Shown: positions 1 to 9,560 of the stretch, in pieces | Numbering within the stretch: position 1 is the first letter of the stretch | How the letters are laid out: each line of letters begins with the position of its first letter | Source: Zoroaster sp. YZ-2022 | Lineage: Eukaryota; Echinodermata; Asteroidea; Forcipulatida; Zoroasteridae | Length of the DNA stretch: 64,000 nucleotides | Assembly: GCA_029582265.1 (NCBI GenBank) | Contig: CM055819.1 | Span: 43,595,048-43,659,047, forward strand | Reading direction: 5' to 3' | The notes under the pieces: generated by a model | The model's input: only the letters and a program-made list of their open reading frames with translations | The model's database searches: none | What the model was told of the DNA's origin: nothing | Program-made: the position numbers and the translations under genes

Positions 1-25
1 CCTGACAAGACTCAGACCAGACAAA

Positions 26-640
26 TTATCTTGATTTCTCGGTCAAAGCATGCAGTGGGCTCGCAATCTCTGCGAAACTTTGAATGAACTTCCGGTAGTA
101 CGATACAAGGCCCAAAATGCTTCGTACATCACGCACACACTCTGGAACCGTCCAATTTGCTACCGCCTGGACCTTCTGAGGGTCTTTGGCCACTCCCTCT
201 GCGGACACAATGTGCCCCAGTTACGCCACTGACCATTGGAACAAGTGGCACTTGCTGGGCTTTAATTTAAGTCCAGCGTTCCTCAGCCTGTCCAACACCA
301 CTTGGAGCCGCTCTAGGGTCTCCATCACCGTCTCACCAAAGACAATGATGTCATCCAAATAAATCAACAATATTTCCCATTGGAAGCCGGTCATGACTTT
401 TTCCATGAGCCGCTCGAAAGTCGCCAGGGCATTGCACAACCCGAAAGGCATGCATTTCCACTGGTACAATCCATTCCTAACAATAAATGCGGACTTTTGG
501 CTAGCGTCCTCATCCAGAGCGACCAGCCAGTACCCCGACGCCAAGTCAAGGCTACAAAACCACTTTGCCCCCCTCAATGCATCAAATGTTTCATCAATGC
601 GAGGCACGGGATAGGCATCTTTGATGGTAACCACATTCAA
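26..640 (-). pseudogene. gypsy reverse transcriptase, broken
   Basis: This is the reverse transcriptase palm and fingers followed by the RT to RNase H connection. Visible motifs are LDLASGYW with the first catalytic Asp (about 548), FGLCNA, and the YLDD catalytic box near 350-359. After a stop at about 221 the same reading frame resumes with GHIVSAEG and GLVSYYRKFI, so the break is a nonsense change and not a frameshift. The start is internal, because upstream RT residues continue in another frame up to about 735. It would copy element RNA into DNA, but this copy cannot make an intact enzyme. Confidence 0.85.
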
Positions 641-729
641 CTTCCTGTAATCAACACAGAAGCGCTTGGTTCCGTCCTTCTTGCTGACCAGAACAATATT
701 TGCCGCCCACGGACTGTCGGAGGGCTCAA

Positions 730-1593
730 TTAACCCCTCTTTTCAAGGTCACTAACTTGCCTCTGGATTTCTTGTCGATGACAATAATGATGGCGTCTCG
801 GCCGTTCTTTAACTGGCCTGGCCTCCCCTGTCTTGATCTGATGTTTGACCACCTCGGTGTGACCAATGCCATGATACCCACTTGAAAATACATCCTGGAA
901 GTCGGTCAAACACTTCCGGACTTCACCATGGTACTTGGCCTCAACATTGGCTGTACCCCTATCATACAAATCCCTTAAGTGCATAGGAAGGTTATGGCCA
1001 GCATTCTCCACCTCGATTGAATTGAGAAGAATTGAATCTGCCCCTACTTGGGAGATGACCCCTACGGTCATACCCTCACGGGCCACTCTCTTTTCCCGAC
1101 CAGGGTTGAATACCCGCAACGGAATAACCTGTGACTCGGTCTCTACCAGGGATCTGGCTAACATCAAACCCTTCTGGGCCAAGTCACCTCCACCTTCTAT
1201 TGGTTCAACAATAGCTGGCCTCACCAAACAAGCACTCCTCCGGGCGACCATACCAGGGACCACGTCCTCACGGCCGGATGGAACCACTGTAGTTCTAGAA
1301 ACTACGACTCGGCCGACGAATGGCTCACTTGCACTGACTGTGCATCTGACCTTCTCATTCAGCTTCCACTCTTTGGCCTGGAAATCTAAATTTCCAAGAC
1401 TTGAACCAGGCAGAGTTATGACTCTTTGCTCTTCCCCTGACGTTTGTCTTTTTCCTCCTTCACCATCCCCGTCAACACGATATTGTTTGTACCCTCTGCA
1501 CATAGTGCACAATCCAGCCTGCCCGCGGGTCCTACTTGAGGGTGGTTGGCGTTTCCCTGCTTTTGGGGAGGTCTCCATCGGGGATTCTTGCAC
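730..1593 (-). pseudogene. gypsy Pol segment between protease and RT
   Basis: A 287-codon frame runs into the N-terminal side of the reverse transcriptase. Its last part (FQDVFSSGYHGIGHTEVVKHQI) matches the conserved approach to RT in Ty3/gypsy Pol, where the pre-RT motif is usually H.I.TG. The aspartic protease that should lie further upstream is not seen, since no DTG or DSG box is present in any minus frame here. The protease is probably deleted, because the zinc knuckle frame (1416-1742) overlaps the beginning of this one. A one-base frameshift at about 735 cuts it off from RT. Confidence 0.6.
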
Positions 1594-1742
1594 TGCCGTG
1601 CAAAATGCCCCTCTTTTTCACAATGGAAACACCTCCAGGTACTACTCTCTACCTTTGGAGGTTGTTGACCGGACCCAAAACGCCTCTCCAGCAACTTGAC
1701 GAGCACACCATATGTGTATTGTTGCCCTGAGTCGCCCAACAA
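1416..1742 (-). pseudogene. gypsy nucleocapsid zinc knuckle
   Basis: The frame contains one classical retroviral-type CCHC knuckle, CFHCEKEGHFARQC (spacing C-X2-C-X4-H-X4-C), followed by a basic Pro/Arg-rich stretch. This is the RNA-binding nucleocapsid part of Gag. A fragment resembling the capsid region (residues WKEYYRHFEW and ARYLAVSL) lies in another frame at 1758-1952, so capsid and nucleocapsid are separated by at least one frameshift. Confidence 0.75.
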
Positions 1743-1977
1743 CCGGAGAGCATCCCCTTACAAGCTTACGGCCAAATACCTTGCGGCTTGCTCATCATTC
1801 CACTCGAAATGGCGGTAATACTCCTTCCAGAGTACCTTATCGCTGTACCTATCAGGGGTTATATTCGGGCAACGACTTGGTCGCTCCAAACTTTCCCTCC
1901 GACCATCATCGCCACAAACCCGTGACTCTCTTCTCAGTGGCCAAGGACCCACTGAAGAGTTGTCTACTTCCCCAGCT

Positions 1978-2622
1978 TTAACTGTCGCCTCTTGCCTTGA
2001 CTTGTCGAGTCGCTAAGCGTAACAGTTCGCTGCGCACCTGTTTAGGTGTAACTACCTTCCGCTCCTGCAGGAAGGGGTTAGCACTCCTCTGAACCTGTCC
2101 CACGCCACCTTGCCCCGAATGGAACAACGTCAGCTCGTCATTGACTTGCCCGTCATTTTCACTGGCAATGGGCGTCAACTTCGCTCGGGAGAACATCCCT
2201 GAGCCTTGTTGTTTCAGAGGCGCCCTCTCAACAAAGGTCACCTGCTTTCCCGACTTGGGGACCGTCTCAGGCACTATGCCTGGACTCGACAACTGCTCCG
2301 TTGCACCGGAGACATACCCAGAAGTCTCTTCCGGCAACAGAAACTCAACATCCGAATCAACCTGTTGGTGCACACGCCGACCTTTATCTGGCATGTTTTT
2401 GTTTCCTCCACTGGGGAAAACTTCGGACATTGCTTCGGACATTGCTTCCAACTTCCTTGCCAGGAGATCTTTTTCCCAACGCAGAAATTCGGCCTCCATT
2501 CGCAGTTGGTGCACCTCATTATCACCACCAGCACCCAAGATGCCCTTTCGACCCATTAAGCCTGTGGTCGTACTAACGTCTTGTACGTACTCGTTCGAGG
2601 GGGTATACCTTAGGGCCTCCAA
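1978..2622 (-). CDS. gypsy Gag N-terminal region
   Basis: A 214-codon open frame sits between the primer binding site and the capsid and zinc-knuckle fragments, so by position it is the N-terminal part of Gag. Residues about 38-65 are heptad-rich (Leu, Met, Glu and Lys) and probably form a coiled coil. The rest is low in complexity and rich in Ser, Gly and Pro. I see no named domain. The Met is simply the first in frame, so the true start is uncertain. Confidence 0.5.
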   Translation of the reverse strand: MEALRYTPSNEYVQDVSTTTGLMGRKGILGAGGDNEVHQLRMEAEFLRWEKDLLARKLEAMSEAMSEVFPSGGNKNMPDKGRRVHQQVDSDVEFLLPEETSGYVSGATEQLSSPGIVPETVPKSGKQVTFVERAPLKQQGSGMFSRAKLTPIASENDGQVNDELTLFHSGQGGVGQVQRSANPFLQERKVVTPKQVRSELLRLATRQVKARGDS

Positions 2623-2756
2623 CCAACGAATAACACGTCTCTGTTGTTAAATGATTGACCAAACGTAACAGAGAATTAGCAGCACAACCAAAACCAGGCA
2701 GACTAGACTCAAAGTAAGGAGAATTATTGACCACACCTGCATTAGGTTTGCCTTCT

Positions 2757-2993
2757 TCACAGGGTTTCCAAACTTGGCCACTGCCCACTTGCTGACTCAG
2801 TCACATCAAGCTCAGCTGCCACTGCTCCGTGCGTTCGAATAGCCAGGCTATCGATTCGCAATAGTGTCACCGTGTTATCCTTTGCGACCCGGCGCAAGCG
2901 TCTCGACTCCAAACGAGTCTTTGCCAAAACCCAAACAATCACCAAAGCAATAACCACAAAAATCAACAACACAACGACAATCCACAACTGCAT
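2757..2993 (-). CDS. small membrane-anchored ORF in the gypsy leader
   Basis: A 78-codon frame lies between the primer binding site and Gag. Residues about 3-24 are almost entirely Val, Ile, Leu and Ala, which makes a strong transmembrane helix or signal anchor. A basic stretch with several Arg residues follows, so a type III or reverse-anchor topology is possible. It may be an extra small gene, an N-terminal extension of Gag cut off by a frameshift, or chance. Ty3/gypsy leaders normally encode nothing of this kind. Confidence 0.35.
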   Translation of the reverse strand: MQLWIVVVLLIFVVIALVIVWVLAKTRLESRRLRRVAKDNTVTLLRIDSLAIRTHGAVAAELDVTESASGQWPSLETL

Positions 2994-3051
2994 TTATACC
3001 AGATTTGTAACTTGTGTATCGCTAGCAAAGGTCAGCCTAATCAATCACAAT

Positions 3052-3070
3052 TATCCCACTTCTGACACCA
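3052..3070 (-). other. primer binding site, tRNA-Leu-like
   Basis: The minus strand here reads TGGTGTCAGAAGTGGGATA, starting two bases inside the predicted LTR edge. It is complementary to the 3' end of a tRNA finishing ..CCCACTTCTGACACCA, which resembles animal tRNA-Leu. The position and the TGG start are those of an LTR-retrotransposon primer site. Confidence 0.7.
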
Positions 3071-3072
3071 TT

Positions 3073-3524
3073 TGTGGCGGGTTTCTCAGGCTCAACCTAA
3101 GTTCGATAGGGTTAAGTCGGACACCATTTGTGGTGACAACAATTCCCCAAACTAAGGTTCTTCCCTAGACGAGATACCACTCAGAGCGATCTCTGGGCCA
3201 GGGGTATGAGTCTGTTTTGTGGAAATCTATCCCACCAAATTGTGACTGATTGTTAAGTCTATGCCAGCACACAGTTACTCGGAGAAACAAGGCACCTAAA
3301 AACAGAACTGTTGGTACAACAATATGATTTATTCATTACAAACTAAAATTAGCAACATTACTGTGATTGGGTTGGGATTTATTTACACCTGGGTCCTCTT
3401 CCTTTTTAAGTTCAATGTATAATTGACAGGTAAGGTTGCAATGCACGCAGCTCGCATCAGCATTACACCACCACGTCAGCAATGCACACAAGCATCACCA
3501 CTAAACAACAGCGTCAGCAATGCA
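3073..3524 (-). repeat. 5' LTR of the gypsy element (outer end approximate)
   Basis: The inner edge is fixed by the primer binding site: the minus strand ends CCGCCACA just before it. The outer edge is uncertain, because the partner LTR is outside the window. A TG..CA end at about 3521-3524 would fit and would place it next to the LINE fragment. A minus-strand AATAAA lies near 3330. The plus-strand string ACACCATTTGTGG occurs both at the LTR edge and again about 55 bp inside. Confidence 0.5.
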
Positions 3525-3525
3525 C

Positions 3526-4530
3526 TGTGTTGAGCAACTGACTCCTGTTTTTACTGATATAATAAATTTGTCATTGTCTTCAGGCGAATTCCCCGAGCCG
3601 CTAAAACATGCTCTTGTTCGTCCACTGTTAAAGAAACACAATTTGGATCCAGAAATATTACAACATTATAGACCAGTGTCGAACCTTTCCTGTATTTCCA
3701 AATTGATTGAGAAACCTGTTTGTAGTCATCTTAATGAACATTTATCTTGTAATAATCTGTATGCAAAGTATCAGTCGGCTTATCGAGAGGGTCACAGTAC
3801 GGAGACTGCGCTTCTTCGGGTGCAGAATGATGTACTGCGTTCTCTCGATAGAAGCCGTGAGGTCATTCTTATTATGCTTGATTTGTCGGCTGCCTTCGAC
3901 CGAATTGATCATGACATCTTGTTGCACAGGCTGCGTTTTGGAATTGATGGTACAATACTGGATTGGTTCGGTTCATATTTGAGGTTTAGGACGCAGCGTG
4001 AAAAAGTCGGGTCGGCCGTGTCGGATGCAAAACCTTTGAATTGTGGTGTACCCCAGGGTTCCGTGTTGGGTCCAGTTTTATTTAGCTTATACACGGTTCC
4101 ACTGGAGGATATTATTCTCCGTAATGGTTTTCAGTACATGCTGACGACAACCAACTGCATCACATGCGATAGTGATCGGGTTCCTAAGGTGGCAGTCGAG
4201 GACTGTGTGGACGAGATCCGGTTCCTCGGTGTGATGTGCGGATTGGTGGCGTTGACATAGCTCCTTCAGAAACCATACGAAATCTTGGAGTCATTATGGA
4301 TGCGGCTGGGACCATGTCGACTCATGTTGCGAACCTGTGTAGATCGGCATCTTTCGCGTTGTGGAAATTGGGACGAATTAGGAATCTTTTAGACCAAAGC
4401 GCTACTGAAAAATAGTTCATGCATTTGTCACATCCCGGCTTGATTACTGTAATAGTTTACTTTTTGGTATCCGTGCACAGGAAACTAGAAAGTTACAACT
4501 TATTCAGAATTCTGCTGCGCGTCTCATCAA
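3526..4530 (+). pseudogene. CR1/L2-like LINE reverse transcriptase fragment
   Basis: The frame begins inside the RT fingers (HYRPVSNLSCISKLIEK) and continues through YQSAYREGHSTETALL, the palm Asp in MLDLSAAFDRIDHDIL, and [17 protein letters not shown]. The YADD box is missing: the frame passes from DIILRNGFQYM straight into divergent sequence, which suggests an internal deletion. A frameshift near 4257 moves the thumb (IRNLGVIMDAAGTM) to another frame, and a stop interrupts it at about 4411. Homology ends near 4530. The 5' half and endonuclease are absent. Confidence 0.8.
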
Positions 4531-5319
4531 ATGTCTATAAATTTCTGTTTTGTCTGAAGTAGGGTCAGGGAACCAGACAACAAGAACAATCATGTATAGT
4601 AAAATTAAAAGATTTTCAGAGGTCGTAAGTGTCATTTTGGAGCAGCAAAGAAATAATTTTTTTCCCCGAATTAAAAATACTGAAGTGTCCTTAACTTCCA
4701 ATTTTTTTTCCCAGTCAATCCGCGCATGGTCCGGTGGTGCCTGCTAGCGGTACTAGTACGCGTACATATAGCAGCATATCCATATATGCATGCAGCGCTG
4801 CGTGTAGTCTGGTACCGGGTCGTGCTACGTACGTAAGTGAAGACGCGCAGTCGGGGCTAGACTTAATCTAAGGCATCCTACAAATAGTGCTGCTTTTTTA
4901 ATAATCTGTTGTATATTTTTAGAAATACACGTATATTTTTCCAAATTAATGAAATTCGATTCCAAATTACTTCAATAACACATATGATGCAATCTAATGA
5001 AAGAGTTTTTATAATCGGGTAAAAACTGAATGTCTCCGTAAGTTACTTCTCTATCTGCGAGTAGTATACCCACCCAAAATCAACCATCCCTTTACTCAGA
5101 CATGAAAACCCCCACGGTCGTATGGAAATGTCCACAACCTTACCGGGGCCGCCTCAACCAATAGCAGTGCGTAATGTATTCCTCTGTACTTAGACTCGGA
5201 GCTACGGCGGGTGAAAACATTAAGGAGACACAAAATTGTCTCCTTAATGTAAGTGTCTCCCCAATGTACTTCTTTAACCACGAAATGTCTCCCTAATATT
5301 AGTAACGCTATTAGTAACG

Positions 5320-5321
<2 letters not shown>
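4531..5321. other. non-coding stretch, nothing recognised
   Basis: AT-rich DNA with no convincing coding frame. It contains a short palindrome-rich patch around 4740-4830 and duplicated short strings (LSP-like 'ctccttaatgt' at 5220-5250, 'tattagtaacgc' twice at 5297-5320). No gene or named repeat is supported. Confidence 0.4.

Positions 5322-5391
<70 letters not shown>
5322..5391. repeat. (AT)n microsatellite
   Basis: About 70 bases of pure AT dinucleotide. It directly abuts the left end of the MITE at 5392, and a shorter AT run follows that element's right end. The element therefore inserted into, or seeded, the microsatellite. Confidence 0.95.
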
Positions 5392-5394
<3 letters not shown>

Positions 5395-5985
5395 GGTGTC
5401 CCCATAAAAAAGTATACCGAGATAAAAATTACTGTAATGGCAAAACTACTTTATATATGGGAAAAGAAATATGTCTCTAGAAAGGGCAGAATGTCCTCTT
5501 TGCAATTGTATACAGCTTGTGATGTTATTGACACAGATTAGTGAAAAAATTATACAGATGTTAAGGTACTGAAAGCAGGACTGTGACAAGTTTGCACATT
5601 TGAATAACAAAGGTCCAAAAGCATTTTTTAAACATGCACATTAAACTTTTGAGGTAAGTAGCGAAAACAAAGCAGATTACATTGTTTTAGGTACATTCCT
5701 TGTTTTCAAGAATGTGTTGAAAAAACAAAGGCATTTGGTATTCTACACACTTGCATGGTTGAGATTTGTTGTTCAAATATGCAAACTTGTCACAGTCCTG
5801 CTTTCAGTACCCTTAACATCTGTCTAATTTGTTCACTCACCTGTGTCAATAACATCACAAGCTGTATACCATTGCAAAGAGGACATTCTACCCTTTCTAG
5901 AGATATATTTCTCTTTCCCATATATAAAGTAGTTTTGCCATTACAGTAATTTTAATCTCGGTATACTTTTTATGGGGACACCCTG
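5392..5985. mobile_element. long-TIR MITE with mariner-like ends
   Basis: The element starts CAGGGTGTCCCCATAAAAAA and ends with the inverted TTTTTATGGGGACACCCTG. The inverted repeat extends inward for about 215 bp on each side (5392-5609 against 5767-5985), including the shared strings CATTACAGTAATTTT and GACTGTGACAAGTTTGCA. It leaves a loop of roughly 155 bp. TA flanks both ends, as expected for Tc1/mariner target sites, although the AT microsatellite makes this weak. No transposase is encoded. Confidence 0.85.
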
Positions 5986-6000
5986 TATATATATATATAT

Positions 6001-6103
6001 AAAAACGGGTAGCGAGCAAAGAAAAATTGGCTGATGCCGGACTCGAACCCGCGACCTCTCGATTACCGTACGAGCGCTCTACCAACTGAGCTAACCAGCC
6101 CCT
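6001..6103 (-). repeat. tRNA-derived SINE (tRNA-Thr-like head)
   Basis: The minus strand at 6100-6029 folds as a tRNA. It has a 7-bp acceptor stem (GGCTGGT with ATCAGCC), a D arm (GCTC..GAGC), a T arm with GGTTCGAGTC, and A- and B-box sequences. The loop would give anticodon GGT, unusual for animal tRNA-Thr, and both the anticodon and T stems have a mismatch. The flank AATTTTTCTTTGCTCGC recurs with part of the head at 6330-6371, which indicates a mobile SINE and not a housekeeping tRNA gene. Confidence 0.65.
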
Positions 6104-6329
6104 ATGTTGGTGGGCGGTCCACTTATGCCAATTATCTATTGCTCTGTGGGGCCAGGTCAGAGGCCAAACCATATCTGCCGAGTAGCCAGGGATCAAGCCC
6201 CGATCAGATGCAAACAACCTGGGTAACGGCAGTAGCGGTGATCACACAATTAACGGGACACAAGCCTTTTATGTGGTTGTCCACAAATTAGATTTATATG
6301 GAGAAACTGACCTGAAATATTATAAACGG
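6104..6329. other. spacer between SINE copies
   Basis: No coding potential or recognised structure is visible. It could be part of a composite SINE, since it lies between two copies of the same head-body junction. Confidence 0.3.
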
Positions 6330-6371
6330 TTCGCGAGCAAAGAAAAATTGGCTGATGCCGGACTCGAACCA
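6330..6371 (-). repeat. truncated second copy of the tRNA-like SINE
   Basis: The string from GCGAGCAAAGAAAAATTGG to the B box (GGACTCGAACC on the plus strand) repeats 6011-6049 almost exactly. It then stops abruptly, so only the 3' part of the tRNA-like head and its body junction survive. Confidence 0.75.
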
Positions 6372-6527
6372 GAATATATATACACCCATCACAACTTCTA
6401 AGTTCCCCCTAATATTTTTTAGAATATCTCAACAAGTACTTTTTTGCATGAATTTTAAAAATGACATGTTCTACACAGCTCGTAATGAAATGGTTGAAAT
6501 TCAATCATGCATGCACAATTGACAGCG

Positions 6528-7575
6528 TCAGTAACTCGGCTTCCTAGCCAGTCTAGGTGATGGACGCTGAAGTCTTGTAGTAGCCAGGAGATGTTCATGG
6601 ACACGGCGTTTGAACGATTGGAGTCCAGTAAGAGTGATGTCGCCAACAACAGATTCTGGGAGACTGTTCCATAGAGGAACAGCGGTGTGGATAAAACTTC
6701 TGTCCAAGCAGTAAGTCCTGGCACCGGGCAAGGAGAGAGCATGGTCTGGCATAGACACAGTGGCACGGTGTCTGACATATGATGGAGGAAGCAAAGCTTT
6801 CAGATCTGCTGGACAATGGTTGGTCTGCATTTTGTAAAGAACTGAAGCGGCAGCTACCTGTCGTCTATGAAGCACGCTGGAGATGTTGAGTTGTGAGCAG
6901 GCGGTGGCTTCATCAACACCTATGATACGAAGTGCCTTCCTATGGATATTGTCAAGCTGATGGAGGATTGTTGGAGAAGAATTTATCCAACTCAGAGAGG
7001 CGTATTCTATAACGCTGCGTACTTGGGATTTGTACAGAGTAGCTCTGCCCACTACGTCCAGTTTATTAGCAACCCTTCTCAGTGCTCCAAGCTTTTGCCC
7101 TGCTCTGGATAATATGTTGGTAAGATGCTTCGACCACACCAATTTACTGTCTATGGTTACACCGAGGATCTCAAGTTCATCCTTTGCAGCTAGCATGCAG
7201 TCCCCGAAGTAGAGATAGAGTTTGGAGGGATTCCTCTTTCTGGATATCAACATGGTCTTGCACTTGGTTGGTTCAAAGGTAACTTTACATTTGACCGACC
7301 AGTCTTTCATTCTCCTTAGGTCTCTGTTCAGGCTGGCTGCAACTGCGTCACTGCTATTAGAAGTTCCTATAGGTGCATAGAGGGTAGAGTCATCAGCATA
7401 CAGGTAGAGCTCATTCTCACATACATCAACAAGGTCATCAATGAAGACGGAGAACAATAGTGGACCGAGAATAGAACCCTGTGGCACAGAAGCGTTGTTG
7501 GATGCCGTATCCGAAGCCTGACCAGAAAGAACAACATTAATTAATGGATCGGTCAGATAGGTAGTTCTGCATCCA
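6528..7575 (-). pseudogene. LINE reverse transcriptase, catalytic palm, thumb and tail
   Basis: It resumes with NVVLSGQASD, then SVPQGSILGPLLFSVFIDDL and the catalytic box LYADDSTLYA. The thumb follows (LEILGVTIDSKLVWSKHL), then a C-terminal tail with VPLWNSLPESVV. The frame ends with a tail rich in Arg and Pro, and its last 45 bp duplicate the endonuclease motif segment in another frame. The catalytic Asp pair is intact. Confidence 0.88.
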
Positions 7576-8142
7576 TGAGAGCAGTCTTCCGGACACACCC
7601 TTACTTCTGAGTTTTGAGCTGAGACCGTTGTGCCACACTTTGTCAATGGCTCCCTTGATGTCTAATGCTATTACACACACCTCTTCACCTTTGTCCAGAT
7701 GGTTGTTCCACGTCTGGGACAGGATGTTAAGAAGATCTGCTGTACTGTGGCCTGGTCCGAAGCCAAACTGTCTGTCGGAGATCAGGTTATTACGGAGTAA
7801 GTAATGTTGGAGCTGCTTTTGCACTGCGGCCTCCATGATCTTGCTGATGTTGCTGAGCAGAGAGATAGGCCGATACTTCGTTGGGTCAGCTTTGGAGTCC
7901 CTTTTGTGGATTGGTGTTACGGAAGCTGTCTTCCACTGACTTGGAAATACACCATGGGAGAAGCTGAAGACAAAGAGCCGGCAAAGAGGACTGGCGAGCT
8001 CAGCACTGCATTTCTGGAGGACTCTTGTTGGAATGTGGTCTGGTCCAGTAGCTTTGTCAGGTTGGAGTTGCTGCAGTAGCTTATTGACATGCTTGGGTTT
8101 GAAAATCACTTTGTTGATGGATTCTGTGGTAGTTGATGTCAC
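7537..8142 (-). pseudogene. LINE reverse transcriptase, fingers and first palm
   Basis: RT begins with LQPDKATGPDHIPTRVL and continues through VTPIHKRDSKADPTKYRPISLLSN and FGFGPGHSTADLL. The first catalytic Asp is in IALDIKGAIDKVWHNGL, where the usual Phe after Ala is Ile. It ends in the QNYLSDRS motif, where a 4-base duplication shifts the frame. Confidence 0.88.
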
Positions 8143-8251
8143 ATCTGGGGCAGGATCATTATTAGCCTGGAGCCGGTATTTGTCGGCAAACGTCTGGCAG
8201 AATGTTTCAGCTTTAGATCTTGCGGTGATATGGGCAGTGTTCTGATGTTCA

Positions 8252-8315
8252 GTAAGACTAATTGCGGTGACACCATGTGGAATCTCAATTGAGTAGTAAT
8301 TAGTTCTGAAAAGAA
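8252..8315 (-). mobile_element. 64-bp retroposed fragment with 10-bp target duplication
   Basis: The block is flanked by perfect direct repeats CTGATGTTCA (8242-8251 and 8316-8325) and interrupts the LINE linker; removing the block and one repeat rejoins the LINE reading frame. The same sequence, with the hairpin AGTTCTGAAAAGAACT, lies next to hammerhead-like motifs at 21124, 61670 and 63885. This copy ends before the ribozyme part. It therefore looks like a 5'-truncated minus-strand insertion of that element. Confidence 0.85.
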
Positions 8316-8325
8316 CTGATGTTCA

Positions 8326-8900
8326 ATCACTGGGATGTCTGAATGGGCAGTTCTCCCTGAGAGGGTGTTGACAATTCTCCACCATTTCTTGCAGGTCAAG
8401 GTTTTATCAGCAAGATTTTCCTTCAGCGTGGTGTTGTACCGTCTCCTTGCTTGCTTCTCAGCTTGGTTGTAGGCCTGTCTAGCTTCTGCAAATTTCTCTT
8501 TATTGGAGGCAGTGTTGTCCTTTGTTGCTCTGTTGAACAAGCGACGTTTCTTAGTAGCAGCTCTTCTGCACCTATCGTCGAACCAAGCTTTGTCTCCGAT
8601 CTTCTTGGTGACAGTCTTGCTAGGAATGAAGAGGTCCATAGCATCAGAAATTATTTCAGTGACCTTGTTGCAAGCTTTTTCAGGGTCATTCTCCTGGAAA
8701 ACACTAGGCCAGTCTGTGGAGGATAGGTAGCCTCTCATTCCCCAGTAGTCTGCTTGGTCGTATCTCCAGACTTTCCTCTTATAAGGTTTGTCTCTGTACA
8801 CAGGCACTTCTAAGCTCACCAGCACAGGCTTATGATATGATGTGCCCAGGTTAGCGTAGGTTGTACATATAGCAGTCAGGTCAGCCATGATGAGGTCCAA
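8326..8900 (-). pseudogene. LINE endonuclease C-terminus and linker
   Basis: The segment begins at DLIMADLTAI and contains LGTSYHKPVLV, where families normally have SDH; the catalytic Asp is replaced by Tyr here. A basic linker rich in Arg, Lys and Ala follows, then WWRIVNTLSGR, which precedes RT. The open frame runs on to 8139, but from 8325 it is inside the small insertion and then re-enters LINE sequence out of frame. Confidence 0.8.
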
Positions 8901-8960
8901 GATCTGGTCCCCTCATGTTGGCTCTTCAACAATCTGCTGTAGGCCGAGTGAATTTGCCAG

Positions 8961-9557
8961 TTAAAGAGTGCGGCGTCCGGCTGCGTCAGTAACTCGGCTT
9001 CCTAGCCAGTCTAGGTGATGGACGTTGAAGTCACCGACCAGCATGACTGAGTGGGCGCCAAATTTGCTCATCTTTGGAAGAGTATTAATATCCAGATAAT
9101 TGATGATGTCACTGTTGGCACTAGGAGGTCTGTATACTGCAGCGACGAGTAGCTTCTGGAATTGTAGAGCTACAGTGAACCACATCAGTTCCATGTCCTC
9201 AGGATCTTGTCTTGTGTCATGATGAATAGCTACTCCCTCCAGGCAGTAGACAGCGATGCCACCACCTGATGTTTCGATTCTGTCCCTGCGACAACACATG
9301 GAATACCCAGGAATGGTAATACAATCAGCTCCATCTGGTACTGTTGAGTCAAGAAAAGTTTCCACAATGATGACAATGGTTGGTTTCTTTTCTGTGCAAA
9401 GGTTGGCGAGTTCACCTATGTTGGAGTGTAATCCACGTATGTTGACCTCTAGGATTCGCAATTCCATTTCTCGTAGTCTAAGGGCAGGCGTATGTCGTTT
9501 CCGGTAAGATCCGTCCGTTTTCTTTCGAGGCTCGGCTTTACAACTTGTAGCAAGCAA
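8961..9557 (-). pseudogene. LINE AP-endonuclease, N-terminal part
   Basis: APE-type endonuclease, which nicks target DNA to prime reverse transcription. Visible motifs in order are LEVNIRGLHSN (Asn), IVETFLD (catalytic Glu), SGGGIAVY, VYRPPSAN and VGDFNVHHLDW with the catalytic Asp and Asn. It then runs to a stop near 8961, just after RVTDAAGRRT, where a frameshift moves the last endonuclease motifs into the next segment. The Met used is the first in frame. Confidence 0.85.
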
Positions 9558-9560
9558 CTA

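Larger units (their letters stand above)
1..3524 (-). mobile_element. Ty3/gypsy LTR retrotransposon, 5' part, degenerate
   Basis: Reading from high to low coordinate the order is LTR, primer binding site, small membrane ORF, gag, CCHC zinc knuckle, protease-RT linker and reverse transcriptase, which is the Ty3/gypsy order. The RT fragments carry the YLDD box and the GLVSYYRKFI connection typical of this group. The RNase H, integrase and 3' LTR lie off the left edge. The copy is broken: a one-base frameshift near 735 separates linker from RT, an in-frame stop near 221 interrupts RT, and no DTG or DSG protease motif is visible. It abuts a LINE fragment at about 3520. Confidence 0.85.
6528..9560 (-). 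mobile_element. LINE with APE endonuclease and RT, near full length, inactivated
   Basis: From 9557 down to 6528 the minus strand encodes an AP-type endonuclease, a linker, a reverse transcriptase and a C-terminal tail, the usual single-ORF2 layout of Jockey/CR1-type LINEs. At least three breaks separate the parts: near 8940 in the endonuclease, a 64-bp insertion plus target duplication at 8252-8325, and a 4-bp tandem duplication (TAAT) near 7540. The 5' flank (9560-9800) shows no ORF1. The 3' end has no clear A or TAA tail and instead carries a repeated endonuclease segment. Confidence 0.85.

Noticed and set aside
6029..6100. Functional tRNA-Thr gene
   Set aside because: The anticodon GGT is not normally used in animals, both arms have mismatches, and the head plus its flank is repeated nearby in truncated form, so a SINE is more likely.
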